A DNA stretch of 64,000 nt, from the NCBI GenBank assembly GCA_016719895.1, contig JADJYG010000007.1, positions 186,001 through 250,000 on the forward strand, written 5' to 3'. The DNA comes from Saprospirales bacterium (lineage in GTDB: Bacteria; Bacteroidota; Bacteroidia; Chitinophagales; Saprospiraceae). Shown piece by piece: positions 52,161 to 60,794 of this stretch. Position numbers and translations under genes: made by a program. The notes under the pieces were generated by a model. That model saw only the letters and a list, made by a program, of their open reading frames with translations. It had not been told where the DNA came from and searched no databases. How positions within the stretch are numbered: the first letter of the stretch is position 1; each line of letters opens with the position of its first letter.

Positions 52161-52829
52161 ATGCATCAAACGCGCATTCCTGTGAAAAAAACGATCCTTT
52201 TTCTGCTTATTACCTGGGGCGCCGCCAGCGCCACGGGCCAGGTAACCGTGCTGCGCCGGCAAACAACGGCCCCGGCTCCGGTCACCTACAGCACCAGCAG
52301 CCCCGAACCGGTTCCCGCCAGCACCTACTACTCCGACGCTGAAGACCGGCGCGCCGCTGCGGTGACCAAGGTGCAGCGCCGGCGCGCAGGCACCATGGAA
52401 GCCAAAGGGGTGCGCCCGGCAGAATACAGTACTACCGGCACCGCGCCGGTCAGGTATTCCACCACGCCCGACCCGGCTACCACGGTGACCGTGAACGGCC
52501 TTCAGGTACAGCGCAACGTACGGAAAGGGCGCGGCCAGGTTGGCAATGCCTTGTTTACGCCGGTCAGCGAGTTGCATTATGTACAATTCGCGGTGTACTG
52601 CAAAGATACGCCGGTAGATAAGGCCCCGCCGATCGACGGCTTGTACCTGCTTTGGCACCCCTACAGCACCTGCCCGGGTGGCGAACAGGGCGCCAGCTAC
52701 ATCGTCAAAGGTTACAACAGCCCCGAAGAGGCCAAGTTGGCCGTGGCGGCGTACAAGGCCGCTCGGATCGACTGCTGGTATAACCCCGCACTGACTGGCG
52801 CGGAGGTGGAAATAATCGGCGTTCGGTAG
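52161..52829 (+). CDS. Secreted protein with C-terminal SPOR-like domain
   Basis: The 222-residue product has a signal peptide (FLLITWGAASATGQV) and a low-complexity middle rich in Thr, Pro, Ser and Arg. The C-terminal 75 residues (LHYVQFAVYCKDT, ASYIVKGYNSPEEAKLAVAA, WYNPALTG) resemble a SPOR domain, which binds denuded peptidoglycan. Two cysteines in this part may form a disulfide. The family is not one I can name with certainty. The start at 52161 fits the signal peptide best. Confidence 0.7.
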   Translation: MHQTRIPVKKTILFLLITWGAASATGQVTVLRRQTTAPAPVTYSTSSPEPVPASTYYSDAEDRRAAAVTKVQRRRAGTMEAKGVRPAEYSTTGTAPVRYSTTPDPATTVTVNGLQVQRNVRKGRGQVGNALFTPVSELHYVQFAVYCKDTPVDKAPPIDGLYLLWHPYSTCPGGEQGASYIVKGYNSPEEAKLAVAAYKAARIDCWYNPALTGAEVEIIGVR

Positions 52830-52851
52830 CCGCCGGGCCGGATCACAGCCA

Positions 52852-53301
52852 CTAGCGCAGGCGGTCCATAGAGCGTACCAGGGCCTCGTCTTTGCGGATG
52901 GCGCGGGCGGCCAGCCAATTGAGCGCCAGGGCGAGCAGCGGCAAGGCCAGGCCGAAAGCAAACTGGGCAGAACCGCCCATGGGTGTCTGGTCGAGGGTAG
53001 TTTTGGTTGTAAACACGGCCAATGCCAGGAGAAAAATGCCCGATACGACACCGGCTAGCGCCAGCCGGGCTTGCGTCGTCCGGTTTTTAAAGCGAAAAAT
53101 AGCTGCCAGTGCGAGCGCCATGCCCAAAATTGTCAGACCCAGGAGGCCGGGGTTATCCAGCGGGTTGAGTGCGCCATCAGCCATTGCCGGGAGGGCGCGG
53201 GCCGGGTTTTCGGCCGGCGTTTGAAGGTAAGGGAACGCAAACTGGCCGGCCAGAGCGCCGGCAGCAAGCAGGAGAAATACCGTTTGTATGCGTTGAATCA
53301 T
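52852..53301 (-). CDS. DUF4293 family integral membrane protein
   Basis: The 149-residue protein starts with MIQRIQTVFLLLAAGAL, the usual DUF4293 start, and has four hydrophobic helices. The function is unknown. It is the last gene of the isc cluster, 32 bp after iscA, but a link to Fe-S assembly is not established. A start at 53364 would overlap iscA and lacks a family match. Confidence 0.85.
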   Translation of the reverse strand: MIQRIQTVFLLLAAGALAGQFAFPYLQTPAENPARALPAMADGALNPLDNPGLLGLTILGMALALAAIFRFKNRTTQARLALAGVVSGIFLLALAVFTTKTTLDQTPMGGSAQFAFGLALPLLALALNWLAARAIRKDEALVRSMDRLR

Positions 53302-53333
53302 GTTTTTTGAGGCAAAGTTAAGATGGCGCCTGT

Positions 53334-53669
53334 TTATACCGCAAAACTTTCGCCGCAACCGCAAGTGCGGGTGGCATTGGGGTTGCTGAATTGGAACCCT
53401 TTGCCGTTGAGGCCGCCGGAAAACTCCAGTGTGGTATTGAACAAGTAGAGAAAACTTTTCAGGTCCGTCACCACTTTTACGCCATTGTCTTCAAATACCT
53501 GGTCGTTCGGCTTCGATTCATTGTCGAAATCGAGTTTGTACGACAACCCCGAGCAGCCGCCTGATACGACGCTTACCCGCAGGAAAAAATCGTCGGCTAT
53601 TTTACCGGTCGAGCGGATTTCCGCAATTTTTTCTTTGGCGTTGTCTGATACGAAAATCATGGTATCCAT
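53334..53669 (-). CDS. iscA: A-type iron-sulfur carrier protein (IscA/ErpA family)
   Basis: The 111-residue protein carries Fe-S clusters from IscU to target proteins. Its cluster-binding cysteines are in GGCSGLSY and in the C-terminal TCGCGESFAV. The family motifs SDNAKEKIAEI and FSGGLNGKGFQFSNPNA are also present. A start at 53660 is possible. It lies 45 bp downstream of iscU on the same strand. Assignment as IscA, ErpA or SufA cannot be separated; isc context favours IscA. Confidence 0.9.
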   Translation of the reverse strand: MDTMIFVSDNAKEKIAEIRSTGKIADDFFLRVSVVSGGCSGLSYKLDFDNESKPNDQVFEDNGVKVVTDLKSFLYLFNTTLEFSGGLNGKGFQFSNPNATRTCGCGESFAV

Positions 53670-53714
53670 TTGTGTCTGTCCTCCACAGGGAGGCGTTTAG
53701 CGTTGAAAAAAAAG

Positions 53715-54134
53715 TCAAACGGTGGCCGCAGGGGTGGTCGTGCCGGCAACAACACCGTTTTTCTCCTGATAGTCTTTAATAGCGGCCTTAATGGCATCTT
53801 CAGCCAGTACCGAGCAGTGGATTTTTACGGGCGGCAGGGCGAGTTCTTCCACAATATCCATATTGTCGATGCGCAGGGCATCGTCCACCGATTTGCCTTT
53901 GAGCCATTCGGTAGCCAGGGAGGAAGAGGCAATGGCAGAGCCGCAGCCAAAGGTTTTGAATTTGGCGTCGCTGATCAGGCCGGTTTCTTGGTCGACCTCA
54001 ATTTGCAGACGCATCACGTCGCCGCATTCGGGTGCGCCGACCAGGCCGGTGCCTACATTTTTTTTGCTTTTGTCCAATACGCCGACGTTGCGCGGATGGG
54101 TGAAATGGTCCAAGACTTTTTCGCTATATGCCAT
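53715..54134 (-). CDS. iscU: Iron-sulfur cluster scaffold protein IscU
   Basis: The 139-residue scaffold on which Fe-S clusters are built. The three ligand cysteines are in GAPECGDVMRLQ, FGCGSAIASSS and PVKIHCSVLAED. The N-terminal SEKVLDHFTHPRNVG is typical. The chaperone-recognition motif LPPVK is present. It lies 55 bp after iscS in the same orientation. It ends in a short Ala/Thr-rich extension. Confidence 0.95.
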   Translation of the reverse strand: MAYSEKVLDHFTHPRNVGVLDKSKKNVGTGLVGAPECGDVMRLQIEVDQETGLISDAKFKTFGCGSAIASSSLATEWLKGKSVDDALRIDNMDIVEELALPPVKIHCSVLAEDAIKAAIKDYQEKNGVVAGTTTPAATV

Positions 54135-54189
54135 GGTATGCTCGTTTTGAGTTTTTTATTAGTTGAGATCGGATTGTATTACGGTCTGA

Positions 54190-55410
54190 TTAATGGGCTG
54201 ACCATTCAATTTTGGTCAAATCCACGCCGTCCTTATACATTTCCCAGATCGGGCTGAGTTCGCGCATGTGGTTGACGCCTTTCGTTACGGATTCGATGGC
54301 AAAGTCGACGTCTTCTTCGGTGGTAAACCGGCCGAGGGAGAAGCGGATGGAAGAGTGGGCCAGGTCGTCGCCGAGGCCCATACCGACCAATACGTAGGAC
54401 GGTTCTAGCGAAGCGGAGGTGCAGGCTGAACCGGAAGACACGGCGATATTCTGGTTGAAGGTCATCATCAGGCCTTCGCCTTCCACGTGTTTGAACGATA
54501 TATTCGTCACATGCGGCATCCGGCTTTGAACATTGCCGTTAATCTTGGTTTCTTCCAGTTTGGTGAGGCCTTGTTCCAGTTTGTCGCGCAGGCGGCTGAT
54601 ACGTTCGGCGTCCTGCGCCATTTCCAGGCGGGCGATTTCGGCGGCTTTGCCAAAACCGACGATGCCCGGCACGTTCAGCGTGCCGGAGCGCATGCCGCGT
54701 TCGTGGCCGCCGCCGTCCATTTGAGCCGTTACTTTGACGCGCGGATTCTTACGGCTGACGTACAGGGCGCCCACACCTTTGGGGCCATACATTTTATGGG
54801 CCGTAAAGGACATCAGGTGGATGCCGGTTTCCCGCGGCAGGGTCGGTATCTTGCCGACGGCCTGGGTGGCATCACTGTGGAAAAGCACGCCGTGTTTTTC
54901 ACAGATCCGGGCGATTTCCCGCATCGGCTGGATGACTCCCGTCTCGTTGTTGGCCCACATGAGCGTGACCAGAATGGTGGTCGGGCGGATATTGGCCTCC
55001 AACTCGGCAAGGTCGATCAGTCCGTCTTCCCGCACCTTGAGGTAGGTCACCTCGGCGCCCGCTTTTTCCAGGTGCTTGCAGGTGTCCAGTATGGCTTTGT
55101 GTTCCGTTTCCGCCGTAATGATGTGGTTGCCTTTTTTAGCATACATTTCAAACACGCCCTTGAGCGCCAGGTTGTTGCTTTCCGTGGCGCCGGAAGTGAA
55201 AATGACCTCCTTGTCTTCCGCCCCGATCAATTGGGCGATTTGCTCGCGGGCATAATCCACCGCTTCTTCGGCTTCCCAGCCAAATTGGTGGCTGCGGCTG
55301 GCTGCATTGCCATGCCTTTCGAAAAAGTAGGGTACCATAGTTTCCACCACACGCGGATCGCAAGGGGTTGTGGCATTGTTGTCCAGGTATATCAGGCGGC
55401 GCTTCTCCAT
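54190..55410 (-). CDS. iscS: Cysteine desulfurase IscS
   Basis: The 406-residue PLP enzyme takes sulfur from cysteine for IscU and for tRNA thiolation. It has YLDNNATTPCDPRV at the N-terminus, FTSGATESNNLALKG, the PLP-lysine motif MSFTAHKMYGPKGVG, and the mobile active-site cysteine in VSSGSACTSASL. The C-terminus follows IscS rather than SufS. It heads the iscS-iscU-iscA-DUF4293 cluster. A TANNTTTG box is at 55467-55460, 50 nt upstream of the ATG. There is no iscR regulator gene next to it. Confidence 0.95.
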   Translation of the reverse strand: MEKRRLIYLDNNATTPCDPRVVETMVPYFFERHGNAASRSHQFGWEAEEAVDYAREQIAQLIGAEDKEVIFTSGATESNNLALKGVFEMYAKKGNHIITAETEHKAILDTCKHLEKAGAEVTYLKVREDGLIDLAELEANIRPTTILVTLMWANNETGVIQPMREIARICEKHGVLFHSDATQAVGKIPTLPRETGIHLMSFTAHKMYGPKGVGALYVSRKNPRVKVTAQMDGGGHERGMRSGTLNVPGIVGFGKAAEIARLEMAQDAERISRLRDKLEQGLTKLEETKINGNVQSRMPHVTNISFKHVEGEGLMMTFNQNIAVSSGSACTSASLEPSYVLVGMGLGDDLAHSSIRFSLGRFTTEEDVDFAIESVTKGVNHMRELSPIWEMYKDGVDLTKIEWSAH

Positions 55411-55459
55411 GTGGAATCGTCTTTGTATTTAGATTGATTCTAAGTAAATTTTCTGCGTG

Positions 55460-55467
55460 CAAATATA
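55460..55467 (-). promoter_or_regulatory. TANNTTTG -7 box for the isc cluster
   Basis: Reads TATATTTG on the minus strand, 50 nt before the iscS ATG. Confidence 0.55.
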
Positions 55468-55541
55468 ACAGCTTGTTGTAAAAAATGTTTGCGGATTTTT
55501 TTTCTTTTGAAAACGCTTGTACGAAAGGGAAACGCAGCAAG

Positions 55542-55549
55542 TACATTTG
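55542..55549 (+). promoter_or_regulatory. TANNTTTG -7 box for the mutase small-subunit gene
   Basis: Reads TACATTTG and ends 8 nt before the ATG at 55558, implying a very short leader. Confidence 0.5.
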
Positions 55550-55557
55550 CCATACGT

Positions 55558-56706
55558 ATGAACCAGACCACTGAATTTTTCAAGGAATTCGAACCGGTCG
55601 GCAAGCAGCAATGGCTCGACCGCATTGCCAGGGATCTGAAGGGTAAGCCTTTGGACGATTTATACTGGCACCTTAATGGCGGTATAACGGTCGATCCGTT
55701 TGGGCATGCCGACGACCAACCGGCGCCGCCGCAACCGCTGGCGGCCGTTCCTGCCGTTTGGGACGTCAATGAAGACATCGAGCCGGCACCGGCTGCCGAG
55801 GCCAACCGGCAGGCACTGGAGGCACTGGCATTTGGCGCCTCCAGCCTGCATTTTCAGCCGGGCGGGCCGGATTTATTGCCCGAAATGGAGGTTTTACTGA
55901 ACCAGGTTCACCCCGGCTATATCCGGCTGCACTTCAGCGGCTCTGCCGTGTCGGCTGCGCCGGCTGCTGCGCTGGCAGCACTCGGGAAGGTGGCGGCCGG
56001 GCAGGGTGTGGCAGCCGGCCTGCTGCACGGTTCCTTGTATTTCGACCCTGCCGCCGAAACGGGCATCAAGCCTGATTGGCGGTATTTATCCGACTTGATC
56101 CAATATGCCCGTGCGGAGTTTCCCGGCGTTCGTTGTCTTGCAGTGGACGGCCGCCCGGCGCATAGCGGCGCCAGCAATGTGGCCGGCGAACTGGCCGCCG
56201 TGCTTCGGCGCGGCGCAGATTACCTTACCCGGCTGACCGATACCGGCCTGGCCGCAGGCGACGTGGCCGCTCAAATCCGGTTTTCCCTGCTGGTCGGGCG
56301 CAGCTATTTTGTGGAAATCGCCAAACTTCGGGCGTTTAAGATACTTTGGTTCAATATACTAAAGGCCTATGGCGCCCAACCTGCAGTGCCGGCGCTTGAT
56401 GTTCGTTTTGCCCCTTCGGCATATACAGACGATTTGTACGTCAATATGATTCGCGCTACCACGATGGCCATGTCGGCCGTGCTCGGCGGCGCCGGGCAGC
56501 TTACCGTTTTGCCATACGATGCCGGGCGGGAAGCCCAATCTCAGTATCCCCGGGCCTTTGGCCGCCGGATGGCGCGCAATGTTCAGCATTTGTTGCAACT
56601 GGAGAGCGGCTTCGGCGCCTTGGTTGATCCGGCCGCAGGCAGTTTTTATATTGAAAATCTGACCGCACAGCTGGCGGATGCCGCCTGGAAGCAACTACAC
56701 TATTAA
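55558..56706 (+). CDS. mutA: Methylmalonyl-CoA mutase small subunit
   Basis: The 382-residue protein is the small-subunit-type member of the methylmalonyl-CoA mutase family. It shows FFKEFEPVGKQQWLDRIARD, the shortened barrel (ALAFGASSLHFQ, DLIQYARAEFPG, YFVEIAKLRAFKILW) and ESGFGALVDPAAGSFYIENL at the end. It has no C-terminal B12-binding domain, as expected for the non-catalytic partner. With the large subunit it interconverts methylmalonyl-CoA and succinyl-CoA. The large subunit gene normally follows directly, but here the next gene is an unrelated secreted protein. The start agrees with the promoter box. Confidence 0.88.
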   Translation: MNQTTEFFKEFEPVGKQQWLDRIARDLKGKPLDDLYWHLNGGITVDPFGHADDQPAPPQPLAAVPAVWDVNEDIEPAPAAEANRQALEALAFGASSLHFQPGGPDLLPEMEVLLNQVHPGYIRLHFSGSAVSAAPAAALAALGKVAAGQGVAAGLLHGSLYFDPAAETGIKPDWRYLSDLIQYARAEFPGVRCLAVDGRPAHSGASNVAGELAAVLRRGADYLTRLTDTGLAAGDVAAQIRFSLLVGRSYFVEIAKLRAFKILWFNILKAYGAQPAVPALDVRFAPSAYTDDLYVNMIRATTMAMSAVLGGAGQLTVLPYDAGREAQSQYPRAFGRRMARNVQHLLQLESGFGALVDPAAGSFYIENLTAQLADAAWKQLHY

Positions 56707-56717
56707 ATCCCGTATCA

Positions 56718-57707
56718 ATGCGCGCCTTCGTTTTTTTATGCAGTTGTTTGCCGCTTTTTTGCGGCGCACAGGTATCTGTTGACGTCGCCGACCAGACCTT
56801 CAAAATGGAGGGCGACCATGTATTTTCCTATGCCTTTGCCCAGGGCGACCAGGTCGGCCTCCACATGGAACTCTTAATTGGGCGGCAGGTAAAAAGCGTG
56901 GAATTCGCCCAACATAAGGGCCCGGTGTTGTTCAGTACCTATGCCCTGGATTCTGCGCTGGATAAAACCATCTTGATCCCCCAAACGGGGATTTATACCT
57001 TGTATATCCGGGAGAGCGGGATGGGCAAAAAAGTTTGCCGCTTCACGCTGCGCCGTACGCCGTCAGGCCCATTGCCCGAACGCATGGATACCCGGGTAAG
57101 CTGGGATCTGGAGAAATATCCGCTGTTTCAGGAGCGGCGCCGGCTGATGCCGGTCGGAAAAAAGACGGCAATCCATTCGACAGGAGGGCAAATAAACGTC
57201 AGCGCCAGTAAAATGGGCCTAAAAAGCCCGGTAAGCGCCTACTATTTCGAGCTGCCGCCCCATACGGTGTGCTGGGCATACCGGATTTCTGTTGGCCAGT
57301 CCCTTGCCGATGCCCGGCGCAAAGATGCCGACCAACTCACCAGTGCGCTCCATTCCGGAGCGGGCAAACTGCTTCCGGTCGCACCGCCCACCGCCCTGGC
57401 AGCCTTTGCCCTGGGCATGGCGATCGACCTCACCGTACCGAAGGCCGGCGAGGATGTGGAATATGCGCTGCTCACGGCTGAAAACCTGCCTAAATTTAAC
57501 AAAAATGAACCTTACCAGGCTTTTATCTGGCAGGGCGACGTCAGTACGGATGTACAACGGCGTTTCAATCCCCTCGAAGGCGGCTATTATTTTGCCTTCC
57601 GTTCCGACAACTGGATGGACGATATCAATGTCACGGTCGATGTCGAGGCCGTCACCGAAACGCCTGTGTTTGCAGAAGAAATTTACCTGGAACCGGTACG
57701 TCCATAA
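56718..57707 (+). CDS. Secreted protein of unknown function
   Basis: The 329-residue product has a signal peptide (VFLCSCLPLFCGAQ). The N-terminal half looks like a beta-sandwich (MEGDHVFSYAFAQGDQVGLH, TGIYTLYIRESGMG) as in proteins that bind or package secreted ligands. The C-terminal half is a second beta-rich part (PYQAFIWQGDVSTDVQRRFN). I do not recognise the family. It starts 12 bp after mutA on the same strand, so it may be co-transcribed. Confidence 0.7.
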   Translation: MRAFVFLCSCLPLFCGAQVSVDVADQTFKMEGDHVFSYAFAQGDQVGLHMELLIGRQVKSVEFAQHKGPVLFSTYALDSALDKTILIPQTGIYTLYIRESGMGKKVCRFTLRRTPSGPLPERMDTRVSWDLEKYPLFQERRRLMPVGKKTAIHSTGGQINVSASKMGLKSPVSAYYFELPPHTVCWAYRISVGQSLADARRKDADQLTSALHSGAGKLLPVAPPTALAAFALGMAIDLTVPKAGEDVEYALLTAENLPKFNKNEPYQAFIWQGDVSTDVQRRFNPLEGGYYFAFRSDNWMDDINVTVDVEAVTETPVFAEEIYLEPVRP

Positions 57708-57752
57708 AGAAACAAGCAATTCAATTCTGGCATTGCGAAGCGGCTCATTCAA

Positions 57753-58433
57753 ATGGTTTTAGCGCGAATCCAATCGGCAATAACGGCATACCAACGGTGG
57801 CTGCAACAACTGCGGTATCACCCGATGGCGTACAAATGGGAGTCGGTACAGGCTTTTCAGGCACATTGGAATCCGGATGCCGCCGATGGGGCGGCAATGT
57901 TCGACCACTGTTTTCAAAACAGCGAGACCCGGCGGTTGTGGCAGGAGGAAAATTGGTATCCGAAACGGATGATGGTGGAGTTCTGGCGTTTTGATCCCCG
58001 AATGGTGCGGGGCATGTTCGACGACCTGTTCAACGAAACCCGGGATATAGAGGCCCGGATCGGCCGGTTTTTATTTGGTTGCGACGAGCTCCTGCGCGAG
58101 TACAAGCGCGCTCATCCGACATCGGTCGAGAACAACCATTATCACGGAGATTACAGGATGATTGCCCTGTACCTCGCTTTCCGGTATCCCGATCAATATG
58201 CCCCTTATGATTTTAACGTATTCCGCGCTGCCCTGACGCAGTTTCAGGCGCGGGATATTCCCCGGCAAAACGATATTGGCCGTTATTTCAAAGTATTGCG
58301 CACGCTGATGACGTTTCTGGAAAAAGACGAAGCTCTGGCGCGTGCCATGCAAAAACACCTGGCCCCCCGTAAACACTACAGCGGCAAAACCCTGTTGCTG
58401 GCCGAAGATTTTTGCCGTTTCGCCGCCGGGTAA
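57753..58433 (+). CDS. Hypothetical soluble helical protein
   Basis: The 226-residue protein has no signal peptide and is rich in aromatic and charged residues (WYPKRMMVEFWRFDPRMVRG, MFDDLFNETRDIEARIGRFL, HYHGDYRMIALYLAF). The central part resembles an N-terminal helical region found before AAA-type ATPase domains in some Bacteroidota proteins, but no ATPase motif is present. I cannot assign a function. It is 46 bp after the secreted protein gene and convergent with the glycosyltransferase. Confidence 0.7.
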   Translation: MVLARIQSAITAYQRWLQQLRYHPMAYKWESVQAFQAHWNPDAADGAAMFDHCFQNSETRRLWQEENWYPKRMMVEFWRFDPRMVRGMFDDLFNETRDIEARIGRFLFGCDELLREYKRAHPTSVENNHYHGDYRMIALYLAFRYPDQYAPYDFNVFRAALTQFQARDIPRQNDIGRYFKVLRTLMTFLEKDEALARAMQKHLAPRKHYSGKTLLLAEDFCRFAAG

Positions 58434-58437
58434 AATG

Positions 58438-58487
58438 GCTTAGAAACCGCCTGAAAACCCCTGCCGGCCGGCAAGACGGTTTCTTAG
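58438..58487. terminator. Hairpin between convergent genes
   Basis: CTTAGAAACCG and CGGTTTCTTAG are complementary outer arms; inside is a GCCGGCCGGC palindrome. It covers the glycosyltransferase stop. The arm motif is shared with the 160-bp element at 34279-34438. Confidence 0.55.
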
Positions 58488-59203
58488 CGTGCCCAGGTAT
58501 TGTATTTCAGGATACAATAAATGGCGCGAAAACCATCTTTCCAACCGATTTTTTTACCCTCGGCATACGAACGGCCGTAGTACGAAATACCCACTTCGTA
58601 GATCCGCACACCCGGCACCCGGCTCATTTTGGCGGTCACTTCCGGCTCAAAGCCGAACCGGCGCTCCTGCAGTTGGAGGCCTTTCAATATTTCCGAGCGA
58701 AACAGCTTGTAGCACGTTTCCATATCGGTCAGATTGAGGTTGGTGAACAAATTGGAAATGAACGTGAGGAATTTGTTGCCGATGCTATGCCAGAAGAATA
58801 AAATTCGGTGTGGGCGGCCACCCATGAACCGCGAGCCAAATACTACATCGGCATACCCATCGAGCAGTGGGCGCAGCAGGATATTGTATTCGGTGGGGTC
58901 GTATTCCAGATCGGCGTCCTGGATGATGATGTACTGGCCGCTGGCGTGCTGAATACCGGTGTGCAACGCTGCGCCCTTGCCCATATTCACTTCGTGCTCC
59001 AGGTAACGGATATTAAGGCCCAGGTTGGCTTCCATGTAGCGCCGAATCGCTCCCGCGGTGTCGTCTTTGGAACAGTCGTTGGTGATAATCAATTCCTTTT
59101 GAATGCCGGCAATCAATTCTACGGCTTTAACTTTATCCAGAATCCGGTGGATGGTTCGCTCCTCGTTGTAGGCAGGAATGACGATAGACAGGGTTTCAGC
59201 CAT
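58484..59203 (-). CDS. Family 2 glycosyltransferase (dolichyl-phosphate-mannose-synthase-like)
   Basis: The 239-residue enzyme has a GT-A fold of family GT2: ETLSIVIPAYNEERTIHRIL at the start, ELIITNDCSKDDTAG, GKGAALHTGIQHASGQYIII and the metal-binding DADLEYDP. Late motifs are GSRFMGG and DMETCYKLFRSEIL. It resembles the group that moves sugars to polyprenyl phosphate, acting on the cytoplasmic side of the membrane. There is no C-terminal membrane domain, so it is the soluble type. It has a TANNTTTG box at 59255-59248. Confidence 0.92.
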   Translation of the reverse strand: MAETLSIVIPAYNEERTIHRILDKVKAVELIAGIQKELIITNDCSKDDTAGAIRRYMEANLGLNIRYLEHEVNMGKGAALHTGIQHASGQYIIIQDADLEYDPTEYNILLRPLLDGYADVVFGSRFMGGRPHRILFFWHSIGNKFLTFISNLFTNLNLTDMETCYKLFRSEILKGLQLQERRFGFEPEVTAKMSRVPGVRIYEVGISYYGRSYAEGKKIGWKDGFRAIYCILKYNTWAR

Positions 59204-59247
59204 GTATAATTGCTTCTGTTGGATATTTTTCCGGTAAACAGGGGGCA

Positions 59248-59255
59248 CAAAAGTA
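59248..59255 (-). promoter_or_regulatory. TANNTTTG -7 box for the glycosyltransferase
   Basis: Reads TACTTTTG on the minus strand, 44 nt before the ATG at 59203. Confidence 0.5.
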
Positions 59256-59413
59256 CATCGAAGTTTCTGATTTGTTAAAAACAGGCGGCATTACTAAAAA
59301 AGAGTCGTTTTTAACACTTAAAAATAAAATTTGGAAAACTTTTTGCTGTATACCTCCGTTAGGAGATCAGAACAAATAAACATTTTCTAATCCGCGCAAA
59401 ACTGTTAAACACC

Positions 59414-59584
59414 ATGGCAAACCGCATCCATAAATTCGTCCGCATCTGGCGGGTTTCCCCCCGTTTGGCACTCGCTTACCTGCGCCGGCGCATCACCCGC
59501 CAGGCCAAAAAATTCCTCCCGGTAGACGAGTGGAATAAAAATTGGCTGGGAGAAGAAATGCGCCCCTTCAACAGCCTGCGCTAA
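59414..59584 (+). CDS. Small basic protein of 56 residues
   Basis: The frame opens at ATG 59414 and ends with TAA at 59582-59584. The N-terminal half is strongly basic and amphipathic (FVRIWRVSPRLALAYLRRRI), then KKFLPVDEWNKNW and an acidic-to-polar end. It has coding-like codon use and no overlap with another gene. The stop codon sits in the loop of a hairpin, followed at once by a terminator, so this looks like a real single-gene transcript. The family is unknown; a nucleic-acid- or membrane-binding role would fit the charge pattern. Confidence 0.55.
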   Translation: MANRIHKFVRIWRVSPRLALAYLRRRITRQAKKFLPVDEWNKNWLGEEMRPFNSLR

Positions 59585-59619
59585 GCGCAGGCTTTAATAT
59601 CCCGGAAACTCCGGGATAT
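59574..59619 (+). terminator. Double hairpin ending the small-protein transcript
   Basis: First hairpin: GCCTGCGC-TAA-GCGCAGGC, with the stop codon as loop. Second: TTTAATATCCCGGA-AAC-TCCGGGATATTAAA, followed by TTTTTG. The second is a strong terminator on the plus strand. Confidence 0.75.
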
Positions 59620-59721
59620 TAAATTTTTGTCTTCCGTATGGCAGGGATGCGGCATCTTTGTGCCCGCACCAGACACAACCTTCTCCTTGGACCCTGTGTT
59701 TTGGGTATTAGACTTGCTGCC

Positions 59722-60774
59722 ATGAAAAAAAACACCTTTTTATTGTTGTTGGTTGCCCTCCTGGGGAATGACGCCTGCAAGCACACGGCCGAGCCATCCG
59801 GCGCTGTGGCCAGGCCGGCCCGTTCATCGTATGATATCGTAGCGGTGGAAGGTTTTCGGGTGAAACCTTCTGTGCTGGTAGCCAGTGTCACGGCCAGCGG
59901 TACCCTTTTACCGATGGAAGAAACCGAGCTGCACCCCGAAACCTCGGGGCGGGTGGTGTCGATCAATTTGCCGGAAGGAAAAATGGTGCAGAAAGGCGCC
60001 CTGTTGGTCAAAATTTTTGACCAGGACCTGCAAACACAATTGCGCAAACTCGATACCCAACTCAAGCAAGCCGAAATCACCGAGCAACGGTTAGGCGACC
60101 TGCTCCAGGTAAAAGGCGTCAGTCAGCAGGAATACGACCTTGCAGCACTGCAGGTGCAAACGCTGCGGAGTGAAATGGAACTAGTGCGTATCAGCATCGA
60201 CAAAACGGAATTGCGGGCGCCCTACGCCGGTATGATCGGCTTGCGCAAAATCAGCCCCGGCGCCTATGTGACGCCGTCCACTGCGGTGGCTACTATCCGC
60301 TCGGCGGGCGCCCTGAAGATTGATTTCTCCATTCCGGAAAAATACAGCAACCTGATCCGTATCGGCCAAACGGTCAGATTTACTGTCGAAGGGGGCCGCC
60401 ATACCTATACGGCTTTGGTGCAGGCAACCGAACAAAGTATATCGGCCGACACCCGCAACCTCCAGGTGCGCGCTGTGGTACGCGGTAATGCTGCGGAATT
60501 GCTTCCCGGCACATTTGCCGAAGTAAACCTCAGTTTGGGCAATAAAACGCAGGCGCTGCTTATCCCCACGCAGGCGGTCATTCCGCAGGCACGCGACAAA
60601 AAGGTGTTTGTCAGCCGCAAGGGAAAAGCGGCGTCCGTCACCGTTAAAACCGGTGTGCGCCAATCGGGCATGGTGGAAATTACCGACGGCCTGACCATAG
60701 GCGATACCATTGCTATTACTGGTATCCTGTTTTTGCGCCCCGATACGCCGATACAGTTTTCCAAGGTGGAATAA
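59722..60774 (+). CDS. RND-type efflux periplasmic adaptor subunit
   Basis: The 350-residue product has a signal with a possible lipobox (LLGNDAC). It then has the membrane-fusion-protein layout: VTASGTLLPMEETELHPETSG, a lipoyl half-motif, a short helical hairpin (LRKLDTQLKQAEITEQRLGD), RAPYAGMIGLRKISPGAYV, a beta-barrel and a membrane-proximal end. It bridges an RND pump with an outer-membrane channel to export small molecules. No RND pump or TolC gene is next to it in this window; hemC is convergent 20 bp away. The start at 59722 fits the signal peptide. Confidence 0.88.
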   Translation: MKKNTFLLLLVALLGNDACKHTAEPSGAVARPARSSYDIVAVEGFRVKPSVLVASVTASGTLLPMEETELHPETSGRVVSINLPEGKMVQKGALLVKIFDQDLQTQLRKLDTQLKQAEITEQRLGDLLQVKGVSQQEYDLAALQVQTLRSEMELVRISIDKTELRAPYAGMIGLRKISPGAYVTPSTAVATIRSAGALKIDFSIPEKYSNLIRIGQTVRFTVEGGRHTYTALVQATEQSISADTRNLQVRAVVRGNAAELLPGTFAEVNLSLGNKTQALLIPTQAVIPQARDKKVFVSRKGKAASVTVKTGVRQSGMVEITDGLTIGDTIAITGILFLRPDTPIQFSKVE

Positions 60775-60794
60775 GGCTCATGGAACAGCCGTTC

